Positions 62,536 to 64,000 of a stretch of DNA of 64,000 bases are shown piece after piece. The first letter of the stretch is position 1. Each line of letters opens with the position of its first letter. The position numbers and the translations under genes are program-made. The notes beneath the pieces were generated by a model, which saw nothing but the letters and a program-made list of their open reading frames with translations, had not been told where the DNA came from and searched no databases. The DNA is from Algibacter sp. L1A34 (GTDB lineage: Bacteria; Bacteroidota; Bacteroidia; Flavobacteriales; Flavobacteriaceae): assembly GCF_009796805.1 (NCBI RefSeq), contig NZ_CP047029.1, forward strand, positions 2,458,501 to 2,522,500, given 5' to 3'.

Positions 62536-63204
62536 TTAAATTTTTCGTAAAACTGATTTGTTGAAAAATGTCATTAACTCATCTGAAACCTTGCTAAAAA
62601 TTACCTTTTTTTTGAATAAAAACCATTTTTCCGTTCGTATTATATAAGGCGTATACCCAGCATAAACTATTGATCGTAATGCTATGATGTTATCTTTAAG
62701 CACAAAAGTTATTATATGTTTAATTCCTTGTTCCTTTCCTTTTTCCGAAATTAAATTCGTGGCTGTGGGCATAACCCCAAAACCTCTGTATTTAGATACA
62801 GTGTAAGCACTTTCTAATAAAGCTTCACCCTTTTTTAGGACAGGATAGGAATTGCCCCAAAAGCCATGAATCTTAGAGTTTTCAGATGAATCCATAAGCC
62901 ATTGTCGAAAGCAGGGGTTGCCATCTTTATTAAGTGCAACATAACAAGTGTTAATGTTTTTTTCAATTAATCCATGGTTGTTGTTATCTAATCGAAAATA
63001 TTCGCTATCATTTGGTTGATAAGGTCTAATAGATATATTAATGAGTGATCTAGGAGGCGTCCATTCTAGAGATAGGTCTCGCTTTAGTCCAAAAGCTATA
63101 TTTTCCGATTTAATTCGTTTTTTAATTCCATTCCACGCAAATAAATAGTCACCATTCTTCAATAAATTCTTAACGAAAATTATTTTTTTTAAAACTTCTA
63201 CCAT
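62536..63204 (-). CDS. GNAT-like N-acetyltransferase
   Basis: The 222-residue product has an acetyl-CoA fold: LLESAYTVSKYRGFGVMPTA carries the R-x-x-G-x-G type loop, followed by GIKHIITFVLKDNIIALRSI and VYAGYTPYIIRTEKWFLF. The first about 55 residues are a basic extra segment. It lies between the carrier and FemAB-like genes, so it is likely to acylate an intermediate. The function is inferred from the fold only. Confidence 0.7.
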   Translation of the reverse strand: MVEVLKKIIFVKNLLKNGDYLFAWNGIKKRIKSENIAFGLKRDLSLEWTPPRSLINISIRPYQPNDSEYFRLDNNNHGLIEKNINTCYVALNKDGNPCFRQWLMDSSENSKIHGFWGNSYPVLKKGEALLESAYTVSKYRGFGVMPTATNLISEKGKEQGIKHIITFVLKDNIIALRSIVYAGYTPYIIRTEKWFLFKKKVIFSKVSDELMTFFNKSVLRKI

Positions 63205-63312
63205 AATAATTCTATTCTAGTATGAGATAAAAACAGAGTGATAAATTTGATTTTGGTAATTAAATGAGGTAAAGTTCAGTTTCCCTTATATTTAAAGAGT
63301 GAAATACAGAAG

Positions 63313-63561
63313 TTATGTTTTATTTTTTATGAAAGTAACGATGCTATTAATAGATTGAAAATTATCAATCACAAGTTCCTCATCATTAGTTGTAATACCA
63401 AATTCTTCCTTTAAGAATTCTATTAAAAAAAGTAAACCCATGGAATCAAGAACTCCTTCTTCGAAAATAAGAGTTTCATCCGTTATTTTTTTTACATCAT
63501 CAAAAGTAGATTCGATAATATAGTCTCGGATTTTATTTTTTATATCAATTTCTTTTTCCAC
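63313..63561 (-). CDS. Acyl carrier protein
   Basis: The 82-residue carrier protein has the phosphopantetheine serine at Ser40 in EEGVLDSMGLLFLIEFLKEEF. It is the first visible gene of the minus-strand cluster that ends with the AMP ligase. It differs clearly from the DltC-like protein at 24811. The 439 bp upstream to the window edge carry no gene, and the promoter should lie there. Confidence 0.85.
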   Translation of the reverse strand: MEKEIDIKNKIRDYIIESTFDDVKKITDETLIFEEGVLDSMGLLFLIEFLKEEFGITTNDEELVIDNFQSINSIVTFIKNKT

Positions 63562-64000
63562 GATCTTATTTTTTTAATCCCACTATTGCAGCTTAGTACA
63601 AGTTATAAAATGATTGTAAACTCATCAATGTTATTGATTCTGTTTCAAAAGCTCTTTTTAGGACAGTCTTGTATCACATTTAGTATCTGATTTCGAATGT
63701 TTAAAGGTTAAATATTTTTGTTAAAATAAACATGATAATAATCATTTTAGATTAATTTAAATCGTTCTGTTTTTTCATAGATAATTTGTGATATAAGTAG
63801 TTAATTATCTATTTATTAGATAAATATTAAAACAGAATTAGTAGGTTTTATTTATGTTACTTTGAAAGTTTTTCGTTGATTGATTAATGATTGTTTTATC
63901 ATAGAAATATCTTTGGATAATATAAAAACCATCTGTAGTTCCTTTTTTGTTTAAACAATAGTTGTGATATTGTTATATGCTCATAAAAAAACTGGTTCAA
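63562..64000. other. Gene-free end of the window
   Basis: 439 bp of AT-rich DNA upstream of the carrier protein gene. No open frame of note, no repeat of the cassette type, and no clear terminator. It probably holds the promoter of the cluster at 56803-63561. Confidence 0.4.

Overview
The window is AT-rich DNA from a Bacteroidota chromosome, most likely a marine member of the Flavobacteriaceae. Support for this comes from a SusC/SusD pair with a one-protein hybrid two-component regulator, many short lipoproteins, TAnnTTTG-type promoter boxes, a lack of clear Shine-Dalgarno sequences, and IS3 and IS110 elements of flavobacterial type. I cannot name the genus.

Region 1 (1-2640) holds the end of an unrecognised gene, a C5-cytosine DNA methyltransferase cut short inside motif VIII, and the IS3-family element that cut it.

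Region 2 (2641-21471) is the most unusual part. It carries 21 imperfectly palindromic repeats, 124-127 bp long when complete, which divide the DNA into 21 short units. Almost all genes in these units lie on the minus strand and point away from a tyrosine recombinase at 20344-21471. The outer 8-10 bp of each unit are inverted complements of each other (for example GTTGGCAGTA on the left and TACTGCCAAC on the right), and they differ from unit to unit. This is the arrangement expected of integron cassettes, each inserted with its own folded attC site. The recombinase has the full RKHRHY active site but lacks the extra segment typical of IntI, and it carries about 100 extra N-terminal residues. 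A candidate attI with two tandem 27-bp repeats lies between it and the first cassette. Two near-identical IS110 elements sit at the same position in two repeats, and their leader regions contain guide-like sequences that match that site. Cargo is mostly small lipoproteins, secreted proteins and membrane proteins. Five units carry no recognisable gene and four of them clearly share a sequence.

Region 3 (21563-22380) has a small zinc-finger gene, a degenerate 3' half of a tRNA and the end of a dead transposase gene. These mark an old insertion boundary.

Region 4 (22383-27240) is a dlt-like set: an adenylation enzyme, a VOC protein, a carrier protein, an MBOAT acyltransferase and an SGNH protein. 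It probably loads an amino or acyl group onto a carrier and transfers it to a surface polymer.

Region 5 (27865-46436) is a polysaccharide utilisation locus: an FG-GAP/UnbV lipoprotein, SusD, SusC, a hybrid two-component regulator, GH30, GH3 and a sodium/solute symporter. The GH30 plus GH3 pair suggests beta-1,6-glucan or the side branches of laminarin. A conserved site of about 38 bp occurs upstream of both susC and the GH30 gene and is probably the regulator's operator.

Region 6 (46766-56637) has a flavin reductase, egtB and egtD for ergothioneine synthesis, a racemase-like gene, an orphan contractile-tail sheath gene, and a four-gene iron operon with DtxR, a membrane-anchored DtxR-FeoA protein and FeoB split into two genes.

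Region 7 (56803-63561) is a minus-strand cluster of carrier protein, GNAT, FemAB-like transferase, AsnB-type amidotransferase, NadE-like amidase and AMP ligase, likely for decorating a surface polysaccharide or making a small metabolite.
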